NCBI GenBank assembly: GCA_039920865.1
Contig: JBDSCZ010000143.1
Coordinates: 1-40,987, forward strand
Reading direction: 5' to 3'
DNA: 40,987 bases
DNA from: AVCC01 sp039920865
Lineage (GTDB): Bacteria > Pseudomonadota > Gammaproteobacteria > Burkholderiales > Burkholderiaceae_D
Of the stretch, positions 40,955 through 40,987 are shown piece after piece (the first letter of the stretch is position 1; each line of letters starts with the position of its first letter). The notes under the pieces were generated by a model. The model saw only the letters and a program-made list of their open reading frames with translations. It had not been told where the DNA came from and ran no database searches. The position numbers and the translations under genes are program-made.

Positions 40955-40987
40955 AGAGTATATTTTATATATGCAATAAATATATGC
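40955..40987 (-). repeat. dispersed structured element, partial copy S6
   Basis: On the minus strand it reads GCATATATTTATTGC, 9 bases, ATATACTC, closely matching the centre of copy S4 (GCATATATTCATTGC, 8 bases, ATATACTC). The CC of CCGCA and the GAGTAT block would lie past the window edge. Confidence 0.5.

Noticed and set aside
1..40987. tRNA, rRNA or CRISPR array
   Set aside because: I saw no cloverleaf-like sequence with a CCA end, no rRNA segment and no regularly spaced identical repeats. The S copies are kilobases apart.

Overview
This is about 41 kb of GC-rich chromosomal DNA, most likely from a betaproteobacterium of the order Burkholderiales and possibly an Oxalobacteraceae relative. 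That placement is inferred from gene content and codon style: divergent yggS-proC / pilT-pilU, oxyR next to ubiA, glcEF, an ArgP/ArgO pair, a QseBC-like two-component system with PepSY and cytochrome b561 partners, and no phage genes or intact insertion sequences. I see no rRNA, tRNA or CRISPR.

Layout. 1-3161: a gamma-carbonic-anhydrase-like protein, an exported Lys/Ala-rich protein, and the divergent argO/argP exporter-regulator pair. 3274-11010 (minus strand): a compatible-solute locus reading ectR, ectA, ectB, ectC, ectD, a MarC-family membrane protein, then ehuB, ehuC, ehuD, ehuA. It couples synthesis of ectoine and hydroxyectoine to an ABC importer that can recapture them. A consensus sigma70 promoter, a MarR-type palindrome and a 7-codon leader ORF precede ectR. 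11178-15393 (minus): a RIO-type kinase, a bifunctional class A penicillin-binding protein and an NlpC/P60 lipoprotein. 15572-16535: small genes and a gene fragment. 16563-19626: an HlyD / ABC ATPase / ABC-2 permease export operon. 19677-22899: PepSY and cytochrome b561 genes divergent from a response-regulator / sensor-kinase pair, with a CTTAAG-N5-CTTAAG-type operator on each side of the intergenic region. A decayed tail of a second ABC-2 permease follows. 23348-27416: small hypothetical genes, then a FabI-like reductase, a MaoC-phosphotransacylase fusion and an acetate/butyrate-type kinase, overlapping or nearly so. 27572-32215: a tandem HD-GYP protein, oxyR, ubiA and a yqjDEK-like membrane-stress operon. 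32280-36238: proC, yggS, pilT, pilU. 36313-40746 (minus): a DUF488 protein, lrgB and lrgA separated by a small mobile-element-like insertion, then glcF and glcE.

The most unusual content is intergenic. (1) A structured element of about 75 bp occurs five times, plus a sixth partial copy at the right edge, with strictly conserved spacing: GAGTAT block, 26 bp to CCGCA, 25 bp to AAATACAC, about 14 bp to GTATAT. (2) A 235-236 bp element with imperfect 22-bp terminal inverted repeats sits exactly at what must have been an overlapping lrgA-lrgB stop/start junction, flanked by a 3-4 bp direct repeat that restores both the lrgA stop and the lrgB start. (3) There are several palindromic repeat families, including a two-hairpin composite (two copies) and a roughly 35-bp sequence shared by the ectA-ectB gap and the hlyD upstream region. 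Functions are assigned by recognising sequence motifs; no database search was run.
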